Below, piece after piece: positions 1-11,220 of a stretch of 64,000 bases of DNA. A program made the position numbers and the translations under genes. The stretch is from assembly GCF_964204645.1 (NCBI RefSeq), contig NC_134029.1, positions 5,217,001 to 5,281,000 of the forward strand, in the 5' to 3' direction. The DNA is from Tubulanus polymorphus. Lineage: Eukaryota > Nemertea > Palaeonemertea > Tubulaniformes > Tubulanidae. Within the stretch, counting starts at the first letter, position 1, and every line of letters begins with the position of its first letter. The notes under the pieces were generated by a model. It made no database searches and was not told where the DNA came from. It saw nothing but the letters and a program-made list of their open reading frames with translations.

Positions 1-39
<39 letters not shown>

Positions 40-40
40 C

Positions 41-113
<73 letters not shown>
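1..113. repeat. (TA)n microsatellite
   Basis: Almost pure TA dinucleotide repeat broken by a short run of ATAC units near position 37-54. It starts at the window edge, so its true length is unknown. Confidence 0.97.
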
Positions 114-114
<1 letters not shown>

Positions 115-567
115 ATACACACGTCGCAGAGAATACTGCTACACTGGCTAATATCCGATTACAATAACATCCAAGGGCCCAGTTCCAGACGCGGGGTGAA
201 TTTGATTCTGGAAGTTAGTTCATTTTCATCATCGACAAAAATATCAATTACCGGTGTATTCAACTATAAGCACAAGTTGAATACAAATTGAAACTGTGGA
301 AATGAAATAACCTGGACTTAAAGTGATTGTACTTCAGCTATCTATAGAATTCATGCACTCCGCAATACGATTCTGACCATAATCTCTGAGAATTCTTATT
401 TCTAAAGCATTTAAATCGATGAAGAACTGTGTTAAAAAAATAACACAACAGCGCAAGCCAGCTTAACATGGCATTTAATCTGAAGGCTGGTGTCAAGATC
501 AATGACTATAGAACCAATGAAAAGTGGTCTAAGACTGACCTTAAATGCAAGCCTTCGATGTGCAACA

Positions 568-709
568 GGCCCCAGGGGCTGGTTGCATACTGGTGGCTTA
601 AGTCCAAAAGAGGTCTTAAATCTTAAGATTGGTCTTAGATTGGCTATAGAACCAAGTTGCTCTTACACTGGTCTTAAGTTTAAGCCATGACTGAAACTGG
701 CCCCAGGTT
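568..709. mobile_element. short MITE-like element
   Basis: The ends look like imperfect inverted repeats: CCCAGGGGCTGGTT on the left and AACTGGCCCCAGG on the right. The interior is rich in CTTAAG and GGTCTTA motifs. About 140 bp with no coding capacity. Resemblance to non-autonomous DNA elements common in marine invertebrates is an inference; no clear target duplication was found. The rest of 120-1820 holds no gene that I can recognise. Confidence 0.4.
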
Positions 710-1823
710 ACATTTGAAATAGGCCTATTAGTAAATTGGAAATTTTCATTTATACATGATATGTTCATTCAATTGAAACTTATATCTAAGTCTTAATCAA
801 TATTCAGAACACACATATAGCCACATTCATATTGTATAAAAAAAAGATTTCCAGTTGGCAATTTACAAATATTGAAAGCTTTCCGTGAAATCTCGATAGT
901 CTAATGGTCAAATTTGACCTAGCACACCCGGCACTCCAAATTGAGATATGTAAATTTCCATACAGTAGTGACATCAGCTTTTAAACCATCAATAGCACAT
1001 TGTATATCAACTTAGAGTTGGTTAAATTCGAAATAAACAAAAAAAAAATAACAAAGTTTGTATCTCGTAAAATTTACGAGAAAAAAAAATAAAGAAGAAT
1101 GCGTAAAAAAGAATCAAGACCAACTCAACAATATCATCAGTTCAAAAAAGTCATAACATGACAGACATAGAGTTGATAAACATGGTAATTCTGAATCATT
1201 TATAAATGCAGGTATCAGATATAAATCAGCCCCTCAGATATTTGGTTCCAGGCTAGATTGATACCTACATTAAAACTGAAACATTATACTAAGGTCTGCA
1301 ATGTACAGTACCTATCAAAAGCTCTCATTAAGACTGAATTTATTTAATTCACTTTCGATATCGTTTTTCAATGAAAGTAAGATTGACTAGAATTTAACTG
1401 GTTTTTGTTTTTATCACAGTTTAATACTGTTTGTTGTCTTCGATACGAATCAGACCAGTATTTCACGAAATACACAGACCAGAGATGAGAAAATGAGAAG
1501 AGTAACGTTTCTACTGAGTAAAGAGTTTATCCAGCGAATTAAACGATGATTTGCGAAGAAGTTCATGAATAAATGACTATTACGATATACATCGAATAGA
1601 TTCCTAGGGGGGAAAAGTTTGCTCCCATTTTTTTTACAATATGTTCTTTCAGGCTCAAGTCCTACTTAAGTAAAGCCCTGTTTCCTCAAGACATCTTTGC
1701 TTGTAGGGTCAACGCAAGATTTCTTCTTAGCAAGCACTCCCACTATCAAGACATCTTATCCTTCTAAATTAAATTCACAGAGCTGTGGACAACACGAAAC
1801 ACATCGACTATTAAAACGTGTTC

Positions 1824-4800
1824 TTAAAGCATCTCGTGCATGACAGGATGTAATAACGACATATGTTCAGCTCCTTTGATCGGCAGTTTGTGGATGGAAT
1901 AATGATGTATCATTTCCGGTATACTCTTATACGGTTGACTGAACTGTCCGAGAATGTACGATCCCTCGCGACACACGATTTTCATGTGCATGAATCCACG
2001 GGCGCTCCTGAAATAATACGTAATAAAATATGTTGTAAGTGACCAGGTATTTCAAGGATATGCATTCCCTAATTATGTCTTCGTGTGGTCAAGGCTTCAG
2101 GTACACATGATACTTACTTGAGTGAGAGTGAAAAATCGTCTTTACTGCTTTCACTATTACGAACGAGATAACTGCCTTCTTTGTGCACTCTCAGCAGATT
2201 TTCAGCATCGACGCGACTGATTGAACCATGATACCACCTATACAGCGAGCAACACAAAGAAAATCAAGATTTACAACTCAATACGCAGACAATGCTTTAT
2301 AGGCATACCAACAATGATCAATAACTAGTTTTCATGCGTAATATACATCCAATCCTAGTTTCAACTTACTCTTGTTTCTTTAGAGGAAGATTAGGATCGA
2401 CTCTTTCACCGACTGACTTGCATGATTGTTCTACATTACGAGGTTTAGGTGGCGGTGGTGGCTGCTGAGGAGGTTCAGACATATGACCTCCTGCTACAAG
2501 AAAATTTAAGATTTTGTTATATCGGTAATAGATATTAAACCCGCATCAGTGTCATCTCAATTCTTATCTTATCCAGATATCAGTGAGGTTCCACCTATAC
2601 ATAAATGTATGTAAAATAATAATGATTAATTCAGATTTCTCATAAATCAAACAAATTTCATAGGTCCGAAATGATCTGGATGAAGTGGTTCTTTCAATAA
2701 TGAGACCTGGAACAAATACAGTAAACTCCGTCTAAATGGGTAGTGTTCGAGCTGTCTTCTTATGAGGTGAGAATCAGTTTTTCCAATGAGTTTCAATTAA
2801 AAGTCACTGACTCACGTGGTTTCTGAGTAAGGAGGCATTTACTGCATCTAAATAGAAAGATTTTCAGAACTGATATACTTTTACGCTCGTTTCAAGGGTA
2901 TAGTGTACTCACCAGACGTTGCTAATTGTTGAAAGACATTTTTCTTGTCCCACGGTTCGTCGTAATCTTCTTTCGGCGGTTGATTCCTCTTCGGTGGATT
3001 ACTGCGCGGTGGTTCGGGAGGTCTATCGCTGCCAGCGTTACGACTGCTAATCGCCGGCCGCTCCACCGGTTTCGAGGCTGACGGTCGCTCGGAGTTAGGC
3101 GGCGGCGGGGGAGGCGGATCTGTGGGAATATTACGCGCAGCGGGGATTGGTTGAGTAGGTACGGGAGGTGGAAGATCAACGGGAATGTTTGAAGGCGCCG
3201 ATGATGGTTGCGTTCGTTCTCGAGGAACAGGCGGAGGAACCGCCGTCTGACGCAGCTGCGAAGGCGGCGTCGCCTGTTGAGGGGGCAGCGAAGGAGGCGG
3301 TTGTGCCGGTAACTGCGGGGGTAACGAAGGCGGGGGTTGCGCCGGTACGGGAGGCGGACCCGAACCCACGCCCGCCTTATTTTCTGGAGACTTGAATTTC
3401 TTAAATTCCGTTTCCGGATCAAAACATAAAAATGTCCACGAATCGCTGCGACTCGCTTCGCGATTTTGAACGATGCCGCCTCGGTATCCGTTAAACGGGC
3501 CGTATCCGTACGACTCCGAACTACTGTCTCCGTCGACGAGGTTGTATTTTTCGCGTAGTTTTTTCTCGAGCGTGTCGTCGCGTTTTTTCGCTTTCACGCG
3601 CGTGTTTCCGGTGCTTTTCGACTCGCGTTCGTTCATCTGCTGTTGGCATTCGTCGCGTTCTTTCGCGTGTTTGTGATGGTGTCCCTCTTTACAGCGCACG
3701 CTCGGATCGAACTGAGTTTCCGCGTGTTTCACTTGCTTACCCTCATTCTGCTCGTGTTTACCCGCGTGTCGAACGCGATCCTGAGCCACCTCGTCTTTGC
3801 CTTTTCGCCGCGGTTTCGGCTGTGGTCGTTTTTTCCCGTCTTTATCTTTCGTCGGTTTAATGGGAGGTTTGTCGCGTGGCGTACGTTCTTTCGGTTCTTT
3901 AACGTCGACCGCGACTGGTTCTTCCTGGTAACGTTTCTCTTCCGTTTTACCTTTTGGTAAGAAGTCCTCCTGTCTGAGGAATCTCGGTCCACCCGCGGAT
4001 TGCTGTCCAGCAGCATCTTTATTAGCCTCGCGTACCGCCCGTTTAATACGACTTTCACCTCCTTTCGGTTTCTCTTTCTCCGCTTCAACTGCCGTGTCTT
4101 TCAACATGAAACTATCCCCATCCAACTGGCCGAATATCTCACCGACCAGCCCGCCCACATCATCCTGCACTTGTATTTGCTCTTCCGTCGCTGAAGTTCG
4201 CTTTTTCGCGGCGCGAAATTTACATTCGAGTTCCTCGGTTTTCGCGCGAAGATCCCACGGTTCTTCGTAATTGCCGGCGCTGAGATTCAAACCGTCGTCA
4301 TCGTCGTCGTCGTTCAGTAAACTCATATCTCTGCCAGCAGAGTCCGAATTTAAAGCGCTGTCCATCATTTTACATATATCCAACTCCATCTGACTCTCCT
4401 TCTCTCTCGCACCGGCTTCGGATCCTTGGTCGAAATGCATCGATTCGCTTTGCGCCATGTCTTTGATTTGAGTGACGAGGCGATTTTTGAACGACCACTC
4501 CCACGGGTCTTCGTAGTCCTCTTTCGGTCGTTCGTCGGCCGGATACTCGGAGAACTCTTCGAATCCGGCGACGTCGTCGAGGTCACAATCGAGAGGATCG
4601 TCGTACAGTTTTCCATCGTCATCTTCAGCATCTAAACTGTATTCTGCAAAACAGAAATACAATCGTCATTTTCAATTCCAGGGATGAGATGCTAGATTCG
4701 GAAATTTTTACATTTTTCCACTTTTTTTAACATTGCGTGTAATTGTTTACAAGTTGTAACAAAATGTAAATACCAATGACCCATCATCAAGTTTCTAGTT

Positions 4801-5828
4801 ATTTGCTTACTTCGTAGCTGTTGAACAGTGTTTTGTGCGTCATATGGTTCTGTATAAGAATCATCCCCGGATGATAAGAAATTCAGCTGAAATTCGCTAC
4901 TTTTGGCATCTAATGGTTCGCTATAGTCATCCAAGTACTGAAAAACATTTCACAAAAACACGGTTTAAATTAACTAGAATTTTGCAGTTCAGTTAATAAG
5001 TAAAGGTTAGGGTTTAGGATTATGTGGTGGTATTATCATTCAGGAAACTTAAGCTTTACGATTATAGGTTGGTAGGTAAGTATGGTAGGTATAATAGGCC
5101 TATGGGAAAATCAAGAAAATGTAACAACTTAAATTTATAATAATAAGGCCCTAATTATTTATACTATCCCAATAGGGTAGGGAATAGTACCAAGGCTTGT
5201 ATAAGTCTTTTAAGCCAATCAAATAATTAAACATGATTTATGGTGAAGCCAGCTGTTGTGGCCTCAGTTTTTAAAAAGTCAAAGTGATAGTGATAACGCC
5301 ATCCATGATATTCCAGTATTGGAATCAGCAATCATCAACTTTTAAGGCTCTAAATCAGGACATATATTTAATAAGTTTGACCCACTCAGTCTAGACAATT
5401 GCGGTCGATGACTCATGAAATAAATAATTGGAAAAGTTGAGATTTTGGCATAAACAATGATTACTCACTTTGTCTTTGCGAGCATTTTCGAACTCTCTGC
5501 TCTTCGCGACTGCAGCTGCAGCCAGACCAGCCGCTAGTTTTTCTCGATTTCTCGGAAATGTGTCTGAAAGGCACGTCTGAAAACTACTCAGTGTGTCGGT
5601 CGGGCTCGCGCCTGTCGGAGGAGAGCAATTGATATCCCCAGTGTCCCGTCTGAGTGGTAATCCCGGTGATGACGGGCTATCTAACCCACCCACGGCCCCC
5701 AATTCACGATCGATCAAATCTCCATCGTCGAAACTTTCTGTTGCCACGCCAAACCTTTTGTTGTAATCGCGTTTTGGCGGTGCCGGGGGAGCTTTTTTAC
5801 CCCCAAATTTCCTCAATAATTTCGCCAT
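1824..5828 (-). CDS. SH2 domain adaptor protein, SHB/SHD/SHF family
   Basis: Six exons on the minus strand: 5469-5828, 4811-4937, 2913-4643, 2370-2490, 2118-2237 and 1824-2007. All have GT/AG borders and matching phases, giving about 880 residues. The start [20 protein letters not shown] resembles the basic, proline-containing N-terminus of the family. Tyrosine modules typical of SHB adaptors recur along the protein (YSEP, YTEP, YDDP, YEDPW, YEEPW, YDEPW). The middle is low-complexity, with Lys/Glu-rich and then polyproline stretches likely to bind SH3 domains. The last three exons encode the SH2 domain: WYHGSISR start, phosphotyrosine pocket [10 protein letters not shown], and end [15 protein letters not shown]. 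Family members link tyrosine kinase receptors to downstream signalling; the role here is inferred. It is much longer than human SHB (about 500 residues), mainly through the single 1.7 kb exon. Confidence 0.93.
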
Positions 5829-6537
5829 TCGACGTTCTATTTTATTTCCGGGATACCCTTACTCGAGTCTACGCAGTACCGGCCATCACTGGATTCATCT
5901 GATACTCGAGTATACGCAGCTTGGCGAGTCAATGCCAACAATTATCAATTCAAATATAATTAATTTCAACAGACTTAAGTGGTCTATTCCCTGATTATTA
6001 CCAGGTCGAGAAAGGGATAAATATTCAGTTTCTGAATGTATGTCCGGGGTTTAGAGTTTGGAAATCGAGAGTGGGCCAGACTTGTACTATTAGCCCCTCG
6101 TTTTCCTAGTACAAAAAGAGGGCTCGTTTTCCTAGTACAAAAAGAGCCAACGAGCGTTGCGGGTACTCCAACCGGTAAAACCCACGACCTTAATCTGATA
6201 ACAATGATTAGATATGTGTTAACAGTATAACATTGGTATATGCAGGTCTACATGCGTCAGTACTTAACTGCTGTTAGAGAACTCAGCGAAGGTAAGCCTT
6301 GGTTCTTCAGTCTCAGTCATTTTTGGCACAGTGCAGGAGGCTCCCAGTCGTTTTTTTAATCGACGAACGTGGTTGTGTTTCGGATCGAGAAAAAAAAGAC
6401 TCATTTGAGTAAAAGTAATTCGAATATTATACATTCCTATGAATATTTATGTATTTAACGAAAAAGCATTAGTCACCCACTAAGTGGGAAATCCCTAACG
6501 AATTGACGTAATTCATTTATTTCATGTTCAGGATACG
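5829..6537. promoter_or_regulatory. head-to-head intergenic region, likely divergent promoter
   Basis: About 700 bp separate the start codons of the SH2 adaptor (-) and the Roc/TIR gene (+), so both promoters should lie here. Near 6096-6146 a segment of about 26 bp (CTCGTTTTCCTAGTACAAAA) is directly repeated. A possible 5'UTR intron for the right-hand gene runs from a GTAAGC donor at about 6291 to an acceptor CAG at about 6529-6531, just before the ATG. No TATA box is obvious. Confidence 0.4.
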
Positions 6538-9500
6538 ATGGAAGATGATGCGAATTTGACCTCGCGAGCGCTGACTGATCTTCAACTGGTCTCAGAGACC
6601 GTTCAAGCCGCTGATGGAAAAACTCGACGACGATATGACGAGGCTTTGAAGTTCGGTAACTTACCGTGCGCCTACACGAAAGTCATGCTACTCGGAGATG
6701 CTGGCGTTGGCAAAACGAGCACAAGGAAAATTCTAATGGGAGAAAAACACGAAACTTACGATGGACAAAGTACATTCGGTATCGATAAGCATGTCGTAAA
6801 CGATCGATTTAAACCCGTGGAACCAGACGGAGCGAGCGAATTGGCGAAGGCCGCCGCCCATTTTGCCATCCACGGTAAAAGCGAGCTTCTTACCAACGTG
6901 AAAATACCGCTGTATTTAGTAATAATTCGCCGTCTATGGGTCGCGCTAGGCTTTGTTCTTACATTTTCTTTGGGTATCATTCTGTTTTGTTTCCAAGGAA
7001 TCGAGTTTGGGTTCGCGCCTGTGCTAGCGATAGCGACGTTGGCGACTAGTATGCTTCTGAAGAACCCGGTAACCGGTTTCAACATCGGAAACGGATTAGC
7101 GATCGTTCTAGTAACCGTGAACTATCTCACGTCAGTAGAAATTACGGCATTTTATGCTGAAGACAATTCCAACGAGAAATTCGTGTTCTTAATTGCCTTA
7201 ATGTGCACGACATGCCTCGGTTTTTTAATCGGTTTTATTCTGGCAACCGGTTGCGGAGCTGGAATATCAATAGCAGTTTCTTTAATGTTACCTCCTTTAC
7301 AGACGAATCTCAAACCCTCAATTAACGCTGATGTCGTATTGTACCTGGGACTCGGTGATATCGTAAGAGCCGGTAAAGCCCTACTCCTTATTTCTTTCCT
7401 TGTCATAGGCGTTCTGATACAAAGCAAGGTCGATAACAAGAAACTGACGATAACAATAAAAGCTATGTCCGTCCTTTTTGCGTTGACGATGATTAATGGT
7501 GCAGTCTATATGAATATTTCACTGGAATGGATTCTGTTCGTATGCGCAGGATTGGCATACGGAATTGCGTTCATCGCCGGGCAAAAAGAGGGCCGACGAA
7601 TGTCTAAAATTTTCAAAATTGGTTACGTGAACAGATGTTTCACCGATTTTCTCGGGTGGGAAGTGGGAACGATTCTCGCCCATTTTCTGGGATGGCGACT
7701 ATCATTTGCGGATTTGAACGGCACGAACGCGATGCACCTTGCTCTATCCGTAATCGGAGTTGCTTTGGCTGTTTCGTGTGAGATTTACCGTTGGTATATC
7801 GCTACAAATGACGCCTACCCGGTCGATTTGGTGCGCCGCGAAATACGAGATAACATTCCCGGCACGTGGCCTTTCAAATACTGTCTTTTAGACTGCGCTG
7901 GAAATGAACTTTATCACGTCGGACATCACATATTCATGGCTAAACATTCCGTATATTTGATCGTGTTCAGCCTCGAAGATGCATATCTCCGACCAGAATG
8001 GCAGTTAGAGCGGCTTTTGTATTGGTTGAATTCCGTCTTCGCTCACGCCAGACACAGAGATGCTCTGGTATTCCTCGTCGGTACATTCAAAGCATCGCTC
8101 GAGGAGCAGCAAATTAACCACATCGGTCAATGGCTCAGTAACGAACTGTTCGCTACTTTTGCGGGTCGGCTCGCGTTGAATGAGAAAAGATCGAGGCGCA
8201 TTCCGTTGTTTGCGATCGAAAATCGCTATCGAATTCATAACGTCGGTTGTCCGGATCTCGACGAGTTGCAACGATTGATCAAATTGAAGGTATCAAATGC
8301 CGAATACGCTTCGAGGCCTATTCCGTTGAAGTGGTTCGCTTTTTATGACTTCATCGTCGAGTGCAGAGCATTATGTAAGAATGGACGGCCATCGGTGATA
8401 TCTTGTTTCTTTGATTATCACGATTTGTTCGAGCGCCTGAAAACGCGATGCGGTTTTGAAGAGGAAGCTGAATATTTTCGTATGCTGCAATTTTTTGCCG
8501 ATTTCGGTGAGATTTTCTTTCGCCCGAACGACGCGCGTTTATTCCGGTACGTCATACTCGACCCGAAAATCCTAATCGATAGCGTTGAAGCGTTGGCTGG
8601 AAAATACGCATCGTTTAACGACGACCCGTACGCCGAACGTGCCCGGGATAAACTCGAGAATTCAGGAATCTCTTCGAAAAAATTGCTCGTTAACATACTC
8701 GGCCACGTACCCGGAGCAACAGCGATAAACATACAAATTCTACAATCCCTTGAACTACTTATACCAGTCCATCGTCATTCGGCTGACGATGAATACATTG
8801 TTCCATTTCGGTTGCCGTTAGATTCTCGAAATGCATCATTCCATGATATGAACTACGAAAAATTCTTTTATTTCGACTTCGGATATTTTTACCCCGAGGT
8901 AATATTTATGAATTTGTTGGCGAAGTGCTACACGATGACCCGCCTTACGACCGACCAAGACAACGTTAGACTATCCGAACACGATATCCAGTTTTTCAAA
9001 GATTCGGGAGTTTTTTATTTCGGAGGCAGCGTGGTCTATCGGGTGCAACTGAAACGACCGTCGCCTTCGAGAAACATCATCAAAATTAGCGCTCACAAGT
9101 TGAACGAAGAAGCTGAAACTTTTACCGTCTTTCGACAACTCGACGCCATCGTTAACCTGATACGAATGAAAGACTTCGAATATTTAACCTACGAATGTGG
9201 TTTTCTTTGTCACTGTTTAGTGGACAAAGATTTCGAGCTAGATCGATTTCATTTGAATGTAGTCGCCCGCCACGGAACGACGCAAGATTGGGAATTCCCC
9301 AAAAAAGGCCGCCAGAAGTTTCTATGCCGAGGTGAAATAGAAGAGATCGATTTCGGTTTTCCAGAAGATAAAAGTATCGACTATGAAAACGTGAGTGCTT
9401 ACTCGACGGGTAAAATCATCATGTCAGGTAGCGAGTCTTTGATGATCAAAATATAAGGAAGTATTGAAAAGGAATGAAATGATTGAGGAAACCCCACCCC

Positions 9501-10416
9501 CACCCCTTCCTGAAAGTGTAGGCTATATTTCGTAAGAACTATCATTTCAAAATCATCACGGTTTTGAGATAATAAGCCAATATATATGCGTGTATTTGTA
9601 GAACACAGCATTCATTGAGGGCTTAATAAAAATTGAATAATAATGCCACAACACATGAAAATGGATGTGTGAAACCAGGTTCTAATTCAGTAAACATGCC
9701 GTGAATTAAATATAAAGCATAGAACAGGCGAGCGGGCATTTCGATCGATCGGTGTAATTAATAATATCTTGTCATCAGAGTCGTGCAAATATTAGCTCGG
9801 CAGTGATCATTCAATCTAACTGAACGCGTCCCAACTTTACCGTTATTTGTGCTTTATAAAATATTTCTCTTGCCTAATGATAGACGATGCAATTTACACT
9901 CGAATTTTTCAGGAGCAAGCATTAGCAGAAAATCCAACGGACACCAAATCCGAAGATCATCGCCCGCGTTTCGAAGCATACATATCCTGTTGCCGAGACG
10001 ATCGACCTTGGGTCCAATGCGAGTTGCTGCCGGTTCTCGAGAACGCCGAGACGCCATTTCGAGACGTCGGTTTTTTCGATAAACCGACCGTGGCCATCAA
10101 AGTCAATTACGTCGAAAACCCGAATCCAAACATGAACAAATTATCGCTGTTGCAGATGAGCGCTCGTGATATCGTTTCCTGTAAGACGGCAATAGTAGTA
10201 ATCAGTCGAGATTATCTGATCGATGGCAGGTGCACGCGAGAATTAGACTACATCGTTAAACGCCATAAAACGATCATTCCCATTATCAAAGATGGCTGCC
10301 ATGTGCCCGATTCGCTTTCGACGTTAAAAGTGTTGGACTACGAGTCGTGTCGGAAAGAAGGTTCGTTATTGGGTCGGTTTTATCTTCCGCTCATATACGC
10401 GGTTAAACGAGCATGA
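6538..10416 (+). CDS. Roc GTPase split by a multi-pass membrane region, with COR-like and TIR domains
   Basis: Exon 1 (6538-9390) is open for 951 codons. A GTGAGT donor at 9391 joins in phase 0 to an acceptor before 9913, and exon 2 (9913-10416) ends in TGA, for about 1118 residues. Residues 53-61 are a P-loop (GDAGVGKTS). Roughly residues 124-425 hold about eight hydrophobic membrane segments. The G3 motif DCAGNE follows at about 452, so the membrane block lies between G1 and G3 of one GTPase domain. A degenerate G4-like VGTFKAS lies near 512. Residues from about 570 to 900 look like a COR region. Exon 2 is a TIR domain: AYISCCRDDRPWVQCELLP, then TAIVVISRDYL and CTRELDYIV. Roc/COR proteins are multidomain GTPases and TIR domains act in innate signalling or NAD cleavage. 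A membrane-anchored GTPase sensor or signalling protein is an inference. Without the splice, exon 1 reads to a stop at 9454-9456. Confidence 0.8.
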
Positions 10417-10934
10417 ACATTGATTTGGATTTTTAAAAGTGTATGCATTAGTATGAGACATCGATAAAAAATGTTAAGATTTCATTCCCAAGTAATTCTC
10501 AGATATATTTATATAGCCTTCTCACTTAAAGCAGCGCCAAATGAAATTATGCGGTATATACTGATTATTCTAGATCAGCTAGTAACACAATTACCAATGT
10601 TTTTCATGATAAATGAATTTATTTTCCGAAAGAAATTGCTCTCTTAATTCGAAATGGATTCATTTCCATCGGTTCATACTTAATTGACTCAAAAATATGT
10701 AGCTTTCTTTTTGCCACTAATCTGATTAATCGTAGTGTAGAAATTATTCTGACGAGAGAAACGAAGATTTCTGGTTGCGTGTCTTTTACAATGATTTCTC
10801 GATTCTATGAAAATCGTCAAATAAAATCTGCTGATTAATTTCTCTATTTTCCGTTCTTCTCGTCGCATTTATTATCTGCAGCGTGTACTTGTCAGAAATG
10901 ATATGTCACAGAATATGAAAACTGCTGCAGATGT
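10417..10934. other. intergenic, no gene seen
   Basis: AT-rich sequence between the TIR exon and the left edge of the GPCR/peptide/SLC23 duplication. No coding exon, RNA gene or mobile element was recognised. Confidence 0.6.
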
Positions 10935-11220
10935 TGTAAATGTTACAATGAACTTGACATATTTCACTTGAAATAGACGAATAATCGGATGTATACAATC
11001 AAAAGACATGACTATTAATGGATCACCAGTACATGTACTTCGAAAATTGTCTCTATGCGCAATCACATCACTTATGAATTACGTAATGAATATACCAATC
11101 TCATTAATTCCCAAGCATATCTCTCCGACACATTATTAGTAATGATGACGTTTATACACGTATGAGCATCTGAATGCTACTCTGACAAGCGTTTGTTGAA
11201 CGAGTTGAGTGTTTTTGTAG

